A DNA stretch of 64,000 bases from positions 1-64,000 of the forward strand of contig NZ_JALPRJ010000042.1 of assembly GCF_030464885.1 (NCBI RefSeq). Direction: 5' to 3'. Each line of letters starts with the position of its first letter. Positions within the stretch are counted from its first letter, which is position 1. Below, in pieces: positions 44,243 through 51,845 of this stretch. The position numbers and the translations under genes were made by a program. The stretch comes from Caballeronia sp. SEWSISQ10-4 2. Lineage in GTDB: Bacteria; Pseudomonadota; Gammaproteobacteria; Burkholderiales; Burkholderiaceae. The notes below the pieces were generated by a model. It was given only the letters and a program-made list of their open reading frames with translations. It made no database searches and was not told the DNA's origin.

Positions 44243-44265
44243 TGGTATTACGGTATTCCATCGAA
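44243..44265. promoter_or_regulatory. GntR-type operator, second half-site region before the LLM operon
   Basis: TATTACGGTATTCCATCGAA shares the GGTATTCCAT core with the neighbouring long palindrome but has a weaker left arm. It is 92-114 bp upstream of the LLM monooxygenase start codon, 15 bp from the palindrome at 44280. Confidence 0.5.
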
Positions 44266-44279
44266 TTGCGCAAATCAAG

Positions 44280-44315
44280 CGTTTCAATATTATGGTATTC
44301 CATAATATTGAAACG
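44280..44315. promoter_or_regulatory. 36-bp palindromic GntR-type operator before the LLM operon
   Basis: Perfect 16-bp arms, CGTTTCAATATTATGG (44280-44295) and CCATAATATTGAAACG (44300-44315), flank the centre TATT. Its core is that of the site at 36443-36464. The palindrome is far longer than common FadR-type sites, and lies 129-164 bp upstream of the LLM start. It could also fold as a hairpin in RNA. Confidence 0.8.
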
Positions 44316-44642
44316 CACGGATGAACGGATTTGGCGTGGATGAGAACGGCGTGGAGGAGCGCAAGATTGCGCGGCAGTGCCGCTGCTTCGCCATCGTCGA
44401 TATCCTCTCGACCAGCGTCGCATTGCGCAAAGGCGATGCCCACACGCTCGCCGTGCTGGACATGAAAAAGCGTCTGGCCGACATGCGTTCTACCGGTGTT
44501 ATTTGAACTGCGCACGTGAAATCTTTTGAAGCCGCTGTCGATTCCCCGTGTCCCGATTCGTCGTAGTATCAGAGCCGCCTGTCGGTCCTGAATCGACTTC
44601 GGAGCCGCGCGGCTCCAACAACCCACTCAAGGAGAAACGACA
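44316..44642. other. Intergenic region before the YciI gene
   Basis: About 330 bp between the palindromic operator and the YciI gene. A plus-strand frame of 61 codons starts at 44321 inside the region but shows no ribosome-binding site or domain. Near 44600 a GAGCCGCGCGGCTC hairpin precedes the CAAGGAG ribosome-binding site of the next gene. No terminator was recognised. Confidence 0.45.
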
Positions 44643-45080
44643 ATGCGCGTCATGGTAATGGTAAAGGCTACGAACGAATCAGAGGCCGGCAAAATGCCCA
44701 GTACGGAGCTGCTTACAGCAATGGGCAACTTCAATGAAGAACTCGTCAAGGCAGGCGTCATGCTCGCGGGTGAGGGCTTGCACCCGAGCAGCAGGGGCAA
44801 ACGGGTGCGCTTCTCGGGCAGCCAGCGGACAGTAATCGATGGACCGTTCGCGGAGACCAAGGAACTCGTTGCCGGGTTCTGGCTGTGGGAAGTCAAGTCG
44901 ATGGAAGAAGCGGTCGAATGGGTCAGGCGCTGTCCCAACCCCATGGAAGGTGAGTCCGAAATCGAAATTCGCCGGGTGTACGAGGCCGCCGATTTCGGCG
45001 CTGAATTCACACCGGAATTGCAGGCCCAGGAGGAGCGCCTGCGCGCGGAGGCCGAAGGCAAGTTGAACAAGCCGCGGTGA
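44643..45080 (+). CDS. YciI/DGPF-domain protein
   Basis: A 145-residue protein of the YciI-like/DGPF family. Visible are MRVMVMVKATNESEAGK, LLTAMGNFNEELVKAGVMLAGEGLHPSSRGKRVRF, the family motif VIDGPFAETKELVAGFWLWEVKSMEEAVEWVRRCPNP and EIEIRRVYEAADFG. It probably forms a dimeric alpha-beta barrel; function is not established, and members are often near sigma-factor or stress genes. The start follows CAAGGAGAAACGACA. A hairpin follows the stop codon. Confidence 0.92.
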   Translation: MRVMVMVKATNESEAGKMPSTELLTAMGNFNEELVKAGVMLAGEGLHPSSRGKRVRFSGSQRTVIDGPFAETKELVAGFWLWEVKSMEEAVEWVRRCPNPMEGESEIEIRRVYEAADFGAEFTPELQAQEERLRAEAEGKLNKPR

Positions 45081-45087
45081 CATAAAT

Positions 45088-45118
45088 GCGCCAAGGTGCA
45101 CGCACGATGCCTTGGCGC
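45088..45118 (+). terminator. Hairpin downstream of the YciI gene
   Basis: GCGCCAAGG (45088-45096) pairs with CCTTGGCGC (45110-45118). There is no long U-tract, so termination is plausible but not certain. The 45119-45427 stretch that follows shows no supported gene. Confidence 0.5.
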
Positions 45119-45427
45119 CTTCGGTCATCCAGGCCCGCGCTGGATCCAGGGCTCAAATAAAACCCTCCCTGACACAAGCCTGACAAGATAGGCGAAGGCC
45201 TGGAGGTCCTCGCCCCTCTCCGTACAAGCTCCTATCTCCTGAAGAATTCCTGGCCGTTGCAGCGAGCGTGTTTTCGCGCTCGATTGGTCGAGTTTTGGCT
45301 TACTATTTGGCTCACCAAGATACGAGTGATCTGTTGCCGCCCAGAGGAGTGGGTCCGCATGGACGAATCGCGCATTTGAGCTTATAACGTGATCGATGAC
45401 GGCATTGCAGCGCCCCACCGGAGCGAC

Positions 45428-46261
45428 ATGATAATGAGCATGCTTTCGTTGCACCTCTCCGAAATGCTCGCTGCGCCCAGACGATTTTTTGCCTGGCTTC
45501 ATCCGGTCATGCTTGCCTGCGCGACAAGCGTTTTGCTGTCGGCATGTCAATCGCCCTCGCCTCCTGCGCCGACCGCTGCTGCACCTCAGCCGGCGCCGAC
45601 TGCAGCCGCCAAGGGAGCCGATGACCCGGGACAACTCGACGCCGAAGTAAAGATCAACAAGTTTCCCGTCCCTGTGCCTCCACCCTCGGCAGAGACGCCA
45701 CCACTCAGTCTGAAGTTCGTGGCGGGACAGGGGAAACATCCGATTACGTTTGGCGACGTAGAAGATTCCCTGAGCGACCTGATCAACGCCGCCGGTTATG
45801 ACTGGCGTCAGTTCTACGACTATCCCGGCGGCTTCGCCATGGTCACGCGCGTAGAACAGACCAGGCCCGACTGGACGCCTATGCCCTCGCCGGCCAGGTG
45901 GGCGGTCAACGTAGGAGCGATCAAAAGCTGGTCGATAGGCGAGGTCATCCGACGTTTCTCTTCCGCGCCCAGCGGCTACTATCAGGTCATCGTATTCGTC
46001 GTGACGGACCAGCCGGTGGTGACCGCTGCGCAGCAGGCAACGTATGCGGACCTGACCAGCAAGTTACCGCCTGGCGCCGATCGGCTGCCGCAAGGAATTT
46101 CCAGCCGGACTGCGAGCAAGGACACAAAGTGCACGGTGCTGATCTACGAGTTCAAAAAGTCCGACGGTCAGGACGCGGCCGTGATCGTGCCGGGCAGTCT
46201 TGACGCGCGGGATCATCTTCAGCGTACAGCGCTTTGGCCCGGACTGGCGGGTACGCAATGA
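45428..46261 (+). CDS. Predicted lipoprotein of unknown function
   Basis: About 277 residues. A hydrophobic N-terminal segment ends in the lipobox LLSAC, giving lipidation at the Cys of ACQSP near residue 40. A Pro/Ala-rich linker (TAAAPQPAPTAAAKG) leads to a soluble domain (GDVEDSLSDLINAAGYDWRQFYDYPGGFAMVTRVEQ, VIVFVVTDQPVVT). I do not recognise the family. The start is one of three closely spaced ATGs; 45428 lies just after GGAG. It overlaps the next gene by 4 bp (ATGA), so the two probably work together. Confidence 0.75.
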   Translation: MIMSMLSLHLSEMLAAPRRFFAWLHPVMLACATSVLLSACQSPSPPAPTAAAPQPAPTAAAKGADDPGQLDAEVKINKFPVPVPPPSAETPPLSLKFVAGQGKHPITFGDVEDSLSDLINAAGYDWRQFYDYPGGFAMVTRVEQTRPDWTPMPSPARWAVNVGAIKSWSIGEVIRRFSSAPSGYYQVIVFVVTDQPVVTAAQQATYADLTSKLPPGADRLPQGISSRTASKDTKCTVLIYEFKKSDGQDAAVIVPGSLDARDHLQRTALWPGLAGTQ

Positions 46262-46698
46262 GCTACAAGACCTGCCAAAACTGGCTGGCCAGTGTCTGGG
46301 TCGCCTTCTTTATTCTGCAGGTCGGCCTGCTGGTGCTGCGCTCGGTCGTAGGCGCCGCCGATAGCGACGAGAGCAGGAAGCTGACATCGGAGATGTGGAG
46401 TTGGTACATCCCGATGGTGATGCCGACCTTGAGCATCATCGTGGCAGCGTTATACGCGGCAGCGCCAGCGGCAAGGCAGGAGATGCCGACGCCAGTGATT
46501 CGGCTCGTCATACTCATTGTGTTGTCGCTGGCTTATTTACTGTCGCTCTCCACACTGATCGTGCTGCCGCCCAGCCTAGGAACATCGCCGAAAGAACATC
46601 TGGATCTGCTCCACAGTTCAAACTACTGGCTGGGTGCTTTTCAGCTATGCATAGGTGCGTCTTTAGGTAACTTCTTTCCTAAAAAGTCGGGCGACTAG
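46258..46698 (+). CDS. Predicted small membrane protein of unknown function
   Basis: About 146 residues with about four hydrophobic segments: near 15-32 (WVAFFILQVGLLVLRSVV), 48-68 (IPMVMPTLSIIVAALYAA), 82-104 (IRLVILIVLSLAYLLSLSTLIV) and a C-terminal one near 125-138. No recognised domain. The start at 46258 overlaps the lipoprotein stop (ATGA), which implies co-translation. It converges on the emrB-like gene. A partner in an envelope complex with the lipoprotein is possible. Confidence 0.72.
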   Translation: MSYKTCQNWLASVWVAFFILQVGLLVLRSVVGAADSDESRKLTSEMWSWYIPMVMPTLSIIVAALYAAAPAARQEMPTPVIRLVILIVLSLAYLLSLSTLIVLPPSLGTSPKEHLDLLHSSNYWLGAFQLCIGASLGNFFPKKSGD

Positions 46699-46765
46699 AG
46701 CCATCTGTTTCATTCTTGCTGCTTACGCCGAACTTTACTAATCGCCGATCCGATCGACTCAAACC

Positions 46766-48328
46766 CTAGTGACCGCCTGCTCCCGCAGCCGCTGCGCTAC
46801 CGTCCTTGCCCGGCTTTGTCAGCCAGATCAGCGGAATGATCGCGATGAAAATCACCGCCGAGAGCCAGAAGATATCGTTCAATCCGAGCATGGCGGCTTG
46901 TGTATTAAGCGAGGATTCGAAGAACGCCATCGCTTGCGACACACTGCCACCAAGCGTGTTCTGCATTGCATCGATGCTCGCGACAAAGTTCGGATTATTG
47001 ACGCTGGTTTGCTCGGCCAGTTGTGCATGATGCAGGATCGTCCGATCGTTCCAGCCGGTACTCACCAACGACGTTCCAACAGCACCCGCAAAGACCCGGG
47101 AGAAATTTGAAAGCCCTGCAGCGGCAGGAATCTTGTCCCCCGGCAAGCCCGACAGAATGATCGCCGTAAGCGGAACAAAAAACAGCGCGGTAGGAATCCC
47201 TTGCAGCAAGGTCGGAACGACCAGGGTCCATGTATCGACGCCTGTCGTGTAAAACGACCGCATGAAAAACACACCGGCAAAACCGAGAAAGGCCAGCGTG
47301 GCAAGCACGCGCGCATCGCTCTTCGGCATGATCCTCGCCATCACCGGCGCAAGCAGCACGGCAAAAATACCCAGTGGCGCGGTAGCAAGACCGGCATCGA
47401 CGGAACGGTAGTTCAGGTACTGCTGCATCCACTGCGGCAAGATGACGAGGTTCGAAAAGAAGACCGCATAAGCGACTGAAATCGCGACGGTCCCACCCAG
47501 GAAATTACGTCCTTTGAAGAGCCGGAGGTCGATGATCGGATTCTTTTCAGTCAACTCCCAGATCATGAAGAACACGAAGCTGATCAACGCAAAAATCCCC
47601 AGCGCGACGATCACCGGCGACGTGAACCAGTCGAGGTCCTTGCCTTTATCGAGCATGATCTGCAACGAACCGACCCACGCGATCAATGAGATCAAACCCA
47701 CTTTGTCGATGGGAATCCGCTTCACCGGCGTTTCGCGCGTCCGGTAGATCGCCCACGTCACGCCGGCGGCAAACAGGCCGACAGGAATGTTGATATAGAA
47801 GATCCACGACCACGAGTAGCTATCGGTGATCCAGCCGCCCAGCGCCGGTCCGACGATCGGGCCGACCGTCGCAGTCATGGCCCACAACGCCAGCGCATGC
47901 GAGCTCTTTTCCTTCGGATAAGAACCGAGCAGGATTGCTTGCGACAGCGGGATCAACGGGCCCGCAACCGCGCCTTGCAGAATTCGCGCGCCGAGCAGCA
48001 CGGGAAGATTCGGCGCAATGCCGCAGAGCCACGAAGACAACACGAACAACAAGATCGCCCACACGAACAGCTTGACCTGCCCGATGCGTTGCGTGAGCCA
48101 GCCAGTCAGCGGAATCGAAATGGCGTTGGCTGCGGCGAACAGGGTGATGACCCACGTCCCTTCATCGACCGAGACGCCCATGTTGCCGGAGATGGTCGGG
48201 ATCGCAACGTTCGCAATCGATGAATCCAGCACGTTCATGAAGGTGGCAAGCGCAACGGCAAGCGTGGCAAGCGCCAGCTTCCCGCCAGTGAGCGGCGCGA
48301 GCGCGCCGGATTGAGACGACGTATTCAT
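46766..48328 (-). CDS. emrB: DHA2-family multidrug efflux permease (EmrB/QacA type)
   Basis: A 520-residue MFS transporter with 14 predicted membrane segments. Family motifs are VLDSSIANVAIPTISGNMGVSVDEGTWVITLFAAANAISIPLTGWLTQRIG (DHA2 motif), LLGARILQGAVAGPLIPLSQAILL and the LAIAYRT-region before segment 7. It exports hydrophobic drugs by proton antiport with EmrA and an outer-membrane channel. The start at 48328 follows GGGAGCAGCC. A MarR-type operator lies 24-39 bp upstream of it. Confidence 0.93.
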   Translation of the reverse strand: MNTSSQSGALAPLTGGKLALATLAVALATFMNVLDSSIANVAIPTISGNMGVSVDEGTWVITLFAAANAISIPLTGWLTQRIGQVKLFVWAILLFVLSSWLCGIAPNLPVLLGARILQGAVAGPLIPLSQAILLGSYPKEKSSHALALWAMTATVGPIVGPALGGWITDSYSWSWIFYINIPVGLFAAGVTWAIYRTRETPVKRIPIDKVGLISLIAWVGSLQIMLDKGKDLDWFTSPVIVALGIFALISFVFFMIWELTEKNPIIDLRLFKGRNFLGGTVAISVAYAVFFSNLVILPQWMQQYLNYRSVDAGLATAPLGIFAVLLAPVMARIMPKSDARVLATLAFLGFAGVFFMRSFYTTGVDTWTLVVPTLLQGIPTALFFVPLTAIILSGLPGDKIPAAAGLSNFSRVFAGAVGTSLVSTGWNDRTILHHAQLAEQTSVNNPNFVASIDAMQNTLGGSVSQAMAFFESSLNTQAAMLGLNDIFWLSAVIFIAIIPLIWLTKPGKDGSAAAAGAGGH

Positions 48329-48351
48329 GGCTGCTCCCAAGGACACTCTAA

Positions 48352-48367
48352 ATCTGACTTATCAGAT
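48352..48367. promoter_or_regulatory. MarR-type operator between emrA and emrB
   Basis: ATCTGA-CTTA-TCAGAT, a perfect palindrome of 6-bp arms with a 4-bp spacer. Two more copies occur in this operon (51175-51190, 51695-51710). It lies in the 59-bp gap between emrA and emrB, which suggests a separately regulated promoter for emrB. Confidence 0.7.
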
Positions 48368-48387
48368 ATATGGTTAAAAAAATGCGC

Positions 48388-49656
48388 TTACCCGGCGCGA
48401 TTAGGTTGAGCCTGATCGCGCTTCGCCATGGTCTTGGGAGCAGCTGCCGGAACTAACGGCATGTTGTCGGCAATCACCTTCGCAATCTCCGCATCGGCTT
48501 GTGCACCGTATTGCTCGAATACATCCGTCCGATACGACGTGTTGGTCGCAGCGGCCAGTTCCGTACCGGATTCGTCGCGTGTTTCGACTTCGACGTCCAT
48601 CGACAAGCCGATGCGCAACGGATGCTGTTGAAGCTCACGCGGGTCGAGCTGGATGCGTGCGGGCAAGCGTTGCACGACCTTGATCCAGTTGCCTGTCGCG
48701 TTCTGTGCAGGCAGCACCGCAAACGCACTGCCCGTGCCTGCGGAAAAGCCCACCACGCGGCCGTGATACTTGACGCTCGATCCGTACACGTCAGCCGTCA
48801 ACGTGACCGGCTGACCGATGCGCATGCGCCTCAGTTGCCCTTCCTTGAAGTTGGCGTCGACCCAGACGCCGTCGAGCGGCACGATCGCCATCAGCGGCGT
48901 GCCCGGGGCGATACGCTGGCCGACTTGTACCGAACGGCGAGCGACGTAGCCCGTGACCGGCGCGGGCAAGGTGTTGCGGGCGTAGCTTAGATAAGCATCC
49001 CGAACCTTGCTCGCCGCGGCCTGCACATTCGGATGTTGTTCGATGGAGGTACGGTCGGTCAGCACGTGGTTCGCTTCGGCTTGCTGGCGTACGGCGTCGA
49101 GTGCGGCTTGCGCGCTTTTGAGGGCATCGCGGGCATGCGACACGTCTTCCGCCGATACCGCCCCGGTGTTTTCCACAGCCTGACGACGTTGCAGATCCGA
49201 GTTGGCGCGGGCGAGATCCGACTCGCGTTGCGCGATGCTCGCTGCATAAAAGTCATTGTTCACGTAGAGGCTGCTCACTTGCCGCACGGTCTGGCCGAGC
49301 GTGGCTTCCGCATTGCCAAGCGCAACTTTTGCATCGGCTGAATCCAGCGTGACGACCGGGTCGCCGGCCTTGACGATCTGCGTATCGTCGGCGTTCACCG
49401 CGACAACCGTACCGCTGACTTGCGGCGTGAGTTGCACGAGATTGCCACTGACGTAGGCGTCGTCCGTCGACTGGTAGAAGCGTGCATCGGTGTAGTAATA
49501 CGCACCGTAGCCTACGGCCGAGATGACAATTGCTGCACCAAGCAAGGAAAGCAGCAGCTTGCGTTTCGTGCGCGGTGCGGTCTCCTGGGGTAAAGCACCC
49601 TTGGCCGTTTCGTTTGAATCCGCTGTCGCGCGGCCGGACTGAATGGTATCGCTCAT
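48388..49656 (-). CDS. emrA: HlyD-family periplasmic adaptor (EmrA type)
   Basis: A 422-residue membrane-fusion protein. One membrane anchor near residues 33-52 (LLLSLLGAAIVISAVGYGAYYY) is followed by a biotinyl-lipoyl-like domain (DDAYVSGNLVQLTPQVSGTVVAVNADDTQIVKAGDPVVTLD), a long coiled-coil hairpin (about residues 110-210), and a second beta domain (GQRIAPGTPLMAIVPLDGVWVDANFKEGQL). It bridges EmrB and the outer-membrane factor. It follows the OMF gene by 35 bp. Confidence 0.93.
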   Translation of the reverse strand: MSDTIQSGRATADSNETAKGALPQETAPRTKRKLLLSLLGAAIVISAVGYGAYYYTDARFYQSTDDAYVSGNLVQLTPQVSGTVVAVNADDTQIVKAGDPVVTLDSADAKVALGNAEATLGQTVRQVSSLYVNNDFYAASIAQRESDLARANSDLQRRQAVENTGAVSAEDVSHARDALKSAQAALDAVRQQAEANHVLTDRTSIEQHPNVQAAASKVRDAYLSYARNTLPAPVTGYVARRSVQVGQRIAPGTPLMAIVPLDGVWVDANFKEGQLRRMRIGQPVTLTADVYGSSVKYHGRVVGFSAGTGSAFAVLPAQNATGNWIKVVQRLPARIQLDPRELQQHPLRIGLSMDVEVETRDESGTELAAATNTSYRTDVFEQYGAQADAEIAKVIADNMPLVPAAAPKTMAKRDQAQPNRAG

Positions 49657-49691
49657 TTCAACTTCTCCTGACGGGTCCGTGAAATGCCGGC

Positions 49692-51173
49692 TTAGCGCGC
49701 GGCAACAGTTTGTGAAGACGAAGGGGTGCTTGTGTCGGTATAGCCACCGCCGAGTGCCGCGGCGAGTGCGATCTGCTGGTCACGACGGTTCATTTTCAGA
49801 TCGACCACGGCCTGGTCCGCCGACAACGCATTCATGTCGGCGTTGAGTACCGTCAGCTGATTCGTGAGGCCGCCCTTGTACTGGACGATTGCTAGTTCAT
49901 CGGCACGATGCGCGGCTTCCTGCGCAGTTTCTGCATCGACGAGTTGTGCATCCGCCGAACGGATCTGCGCGAGCTGCCTGGCGACATCGCTTAGTGCGGT
50001 GACGAGTGTCTGGTTATAGGTCGCAACGGCATAGTCGAAATCGGCATAACGGCCCTTGAGCTGGGCGCGCAATGCGCCGGCGTCGAAGATCGGCAAGTGG
50101 ATCGCCGGACCGGCCGTTGCGGTTCTGCTTGCTGCCGTCAGGAAACGGCCAAAGCCGAATGCATCCAGGCCAATCGCGGCGCTCAGATTGATGTCGGGAT
50201 AAAACTCGGCCTTCGCTTCCTTCACGTCATGCGTGAGGGCGTCCACACGCCAGCGCGCGGCGACCAGATCGGGCCGGCGGCTGATGAGATCGGCGGGCAG
50301 GTTATCGGGGAGCAGCACCTGATCTCCCACACCCAGCGCCGGGCGTTGAATCGTCAAGCCGCGATCCGGTCCTGCGCCAAGCAACGCGGCGATTTGATAG
50401 CGCGTCGTGAGAATCTGGCCATCGAGAGCAGTCAACGATGCATGACTTGTTGCAACGTTCGCCTGCGCGGTCTTGCGCTCCACTTCAGTGTCCAGCCCGG
50501 TCGCAATCCGACCCGCCGCAATGCGTTCGATCTGATCGCGTTGCGCGACTTCCTTAACAGCGATGTCACGTTGATCGTACAAACGAGCAAGCTGGTTATA
50601 AGCGCGAGCAATCGATGTGGTCAGCGTCAGCTTCACGACTTCAGCATCCGCTTCGCTTGCCTGCGTTTGAGACACCGCCGCCTTCAGCGCTTCACGATTC
50701 TTGCCCCACAAGTCGAGGTCGTACGAAGCGGAAACCAGCAGCTTGTTTTCGGTCTGCCACGAACCCGCATACGGCGGCGGCACGGACGCGGTGCCGGAAT
50801 ACTGCTGGCGGGTCATCGAATAATCCGCGCCAACCTTCGGCATTGTGTTGGCCTTCGCCGTTTCGCTATAAGCATTGGCCGAAGCAACCCGGGCACGTGC
50901 CTGATCGAGCGACGGGCTGCTCTTCAGCGCTTCGGCAAGCAGCGCCTTCAACTGCGCGTCGCCAAATTGATCGGCCCAACCGGCCGCCGGCCAATGGCCG
51001 CTTTCCGACGGAATGCTTTGCGTCGTCTCATACGACTCCGGTTGCGCCATGTGCTGGTCGCTGTGAATGCCCGAGTAATTCGCGCACGCCGACAGCACCG
51101 CGGCAAACATCACCGATACGCCCAGGGCCGATACTCTCGACCCGATCGATCTTTGGTTTAACTGTGATTTCAT
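49692..51173 (-). CDS. Outer-membrane efflux lipoprotein (NodT/OprM family)
   Basis: About 493 residues. The signal sequence VSALGVSVMFAAVLSACANYSG ends in the lipobox LSAC, so the N-terminus is probably lipidated. The TolC-like repeats are seen in LLAEALKSSPSLDQARARVASANAY, MTRQQYSG and DLDLWGKNREALKAAVSQTQASEADAE, repeated in the second half. It forms the outer-membrane channel for EmrAB. The start is taken at 51173 with GAG seven bases upstream; an in-frame ATG at 51185 is possible and lies inside the operator. Confidence 0.9.
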   Translation of the reverse strand: MKSQLNQRSIGSRVSALGVSVMFAAVLSACANYSGIHSDQHMAQPESYETTQSIPSESGHWPAAGWADQFGDAQLKALLAEALKSSPSLDQARARVASANAYSETAKANTMPKVGADYSMTRQQYSGTASVPPPYAGSWQTENKLLVSASYDLDLWGKNREALKAAVSQTQASEADAEVVKLTLTTSIARAYNQLARLYDQRDIAVKEVAQRDQIERIAAGRIATGLDTEVERKTAQANVATSHASLTALDGQILTTRYQIAALLGAGPDRGLTIQRPALGVGDQVLLPDNLPADLISRRPDLVAARWRVDALTHDVKEAKAEFYPDINLSAAIGLDAFGFGRFLTAASRTATAGPAIHLPIFDAGALRAQLKGRYADFDYAVATYNQTLVTALSDVARQLAQIRSADAQLVDAETAQEAAHRADELAIVQYKGGLTNQLTVLNADMNALSADQAVVDLKMNRRDQQIALAAALGGGYTDTSTPSSSQTVAAR

Positions 51174-51174
51174 T

Positions 51175-51190
51175 TTCTGACTCATCAGAT
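51175..51190. promoter_or_regulatory. MarR-type operator overlapping the OMF translation start
   Basis: On the plus strand TTCTGA-CTCA-TCAGAT, one base from the perfect form at 48352. It sits directly against the OMF ATG, covering the expected ribosome-binding region, in the 55-bp gap after marR. Confidence 0.62.
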
Positions 51191-51228
51191 AATTGGAGAA
51201 AAAAAATCGGCGCACTTACTCGGCTCAT

Positions 51229-51666
51229 TTACTCATCAAGAAATTTACGAAGCAGGCGGCGAAACTCTTCGAACTCGGCTTTGTTGAAATGCTTCAAGTG
51301 TGCGTTCAACACATCCGGTGCGACCTCCGGAATTTGGGCGGCGACTTCCTCACCCTTTTCCGTCAACGCCAGATTGACGACACGGCGATCTTCAAGGCTG
51401 CGCGAGCGTTGCAGCAACTCCTTCGCCTCCAGCTTGTCGAGCATGCGTGTCATCAGACCGGTATCGATCCCCAACACTTTCGACAGCTCGAACGGCGTTG
51501 CAGCAAGACCGAGCGTGAGCGCCATCAAAATACCCATCTGCTGACTGGAGATATCCAGTTCCTTCAGCGCCGCATCCATCTCGACTATCAGGATGTTGCG
51601 CGCTTTGTTGATCATGAAACCGATGCTTTGGGTCAGACGAAAATTGTCCTTGCTGTAGTGATTCAT
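51229..51666 (-). CDS. MarR-family transcriptional regulator
   Basis: A 145-residue MarR protein. The winged HTH is visible: ALKELDISSQQMGILMALTL, FELSKVLGIDTGLMTRMLDKLEAKELLQRSRSLEDRRVVNLALTEKG. N- and C-terminal helices form the dimer interface. It is the first gene of the marR-OMF-emrA-emrB run and most likely represses it through the three ATCTGA-N4-TCAGAT copies, with a drug or phenolic ligand as inducer. It is divergent from the MocR gene, with a 179-bp gap. Confidence 0.94.
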   Translation of the reverse strand: MNHYSKDNFRLTQSIGFMINKARNILIVEMDAALKELDISSQQMGILMALTLGLAATPFELSKVLGIDTGLMTRMLDKLEAKELLQRSRSLEDRRVVNLALTEKGEEVAAQIPEVAPDVLNAHLKHFNKAEFEEFRRLLRKFLDE

Positions 51667-51694
51667 CGTTGCCTCCGTTGATGAAAAACATATT

Positions 51695-51710
51695 ATTTGA
51701 TAAGTCAGAT
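51695..51710. promoter_or_regulatory. MarR-type operator upstream of marR
   Basis: ATTTGA-TAAG-TCAGAT, matching the ATCTGA-N4-TCAGAT pattern with one change. It is 29-44 bp upstream of the marR start codon, in the divergent gap shared with the MocR gene. Confidence 0.62.
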
Positions 51711-51845
51711 ATTGTCAAGATAGATTTATCGCAATCGATCACAGCGTTAGGAAAATGTAAAAAATCGGGCTTGGTGACGCCGGACCATCGGCCTCACTGG
51801 TATGTCAAAATCGATCGATTGATCTCATTCGAGGATACCGCTGCA

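Noticed and set aside
44321..44506. Plus-strand frame of 61 codons after the palindromic operator
   Set aside because: No ribosome-binding site and no recognisable domain; overlapping minus-strand frames are equally uninformative.
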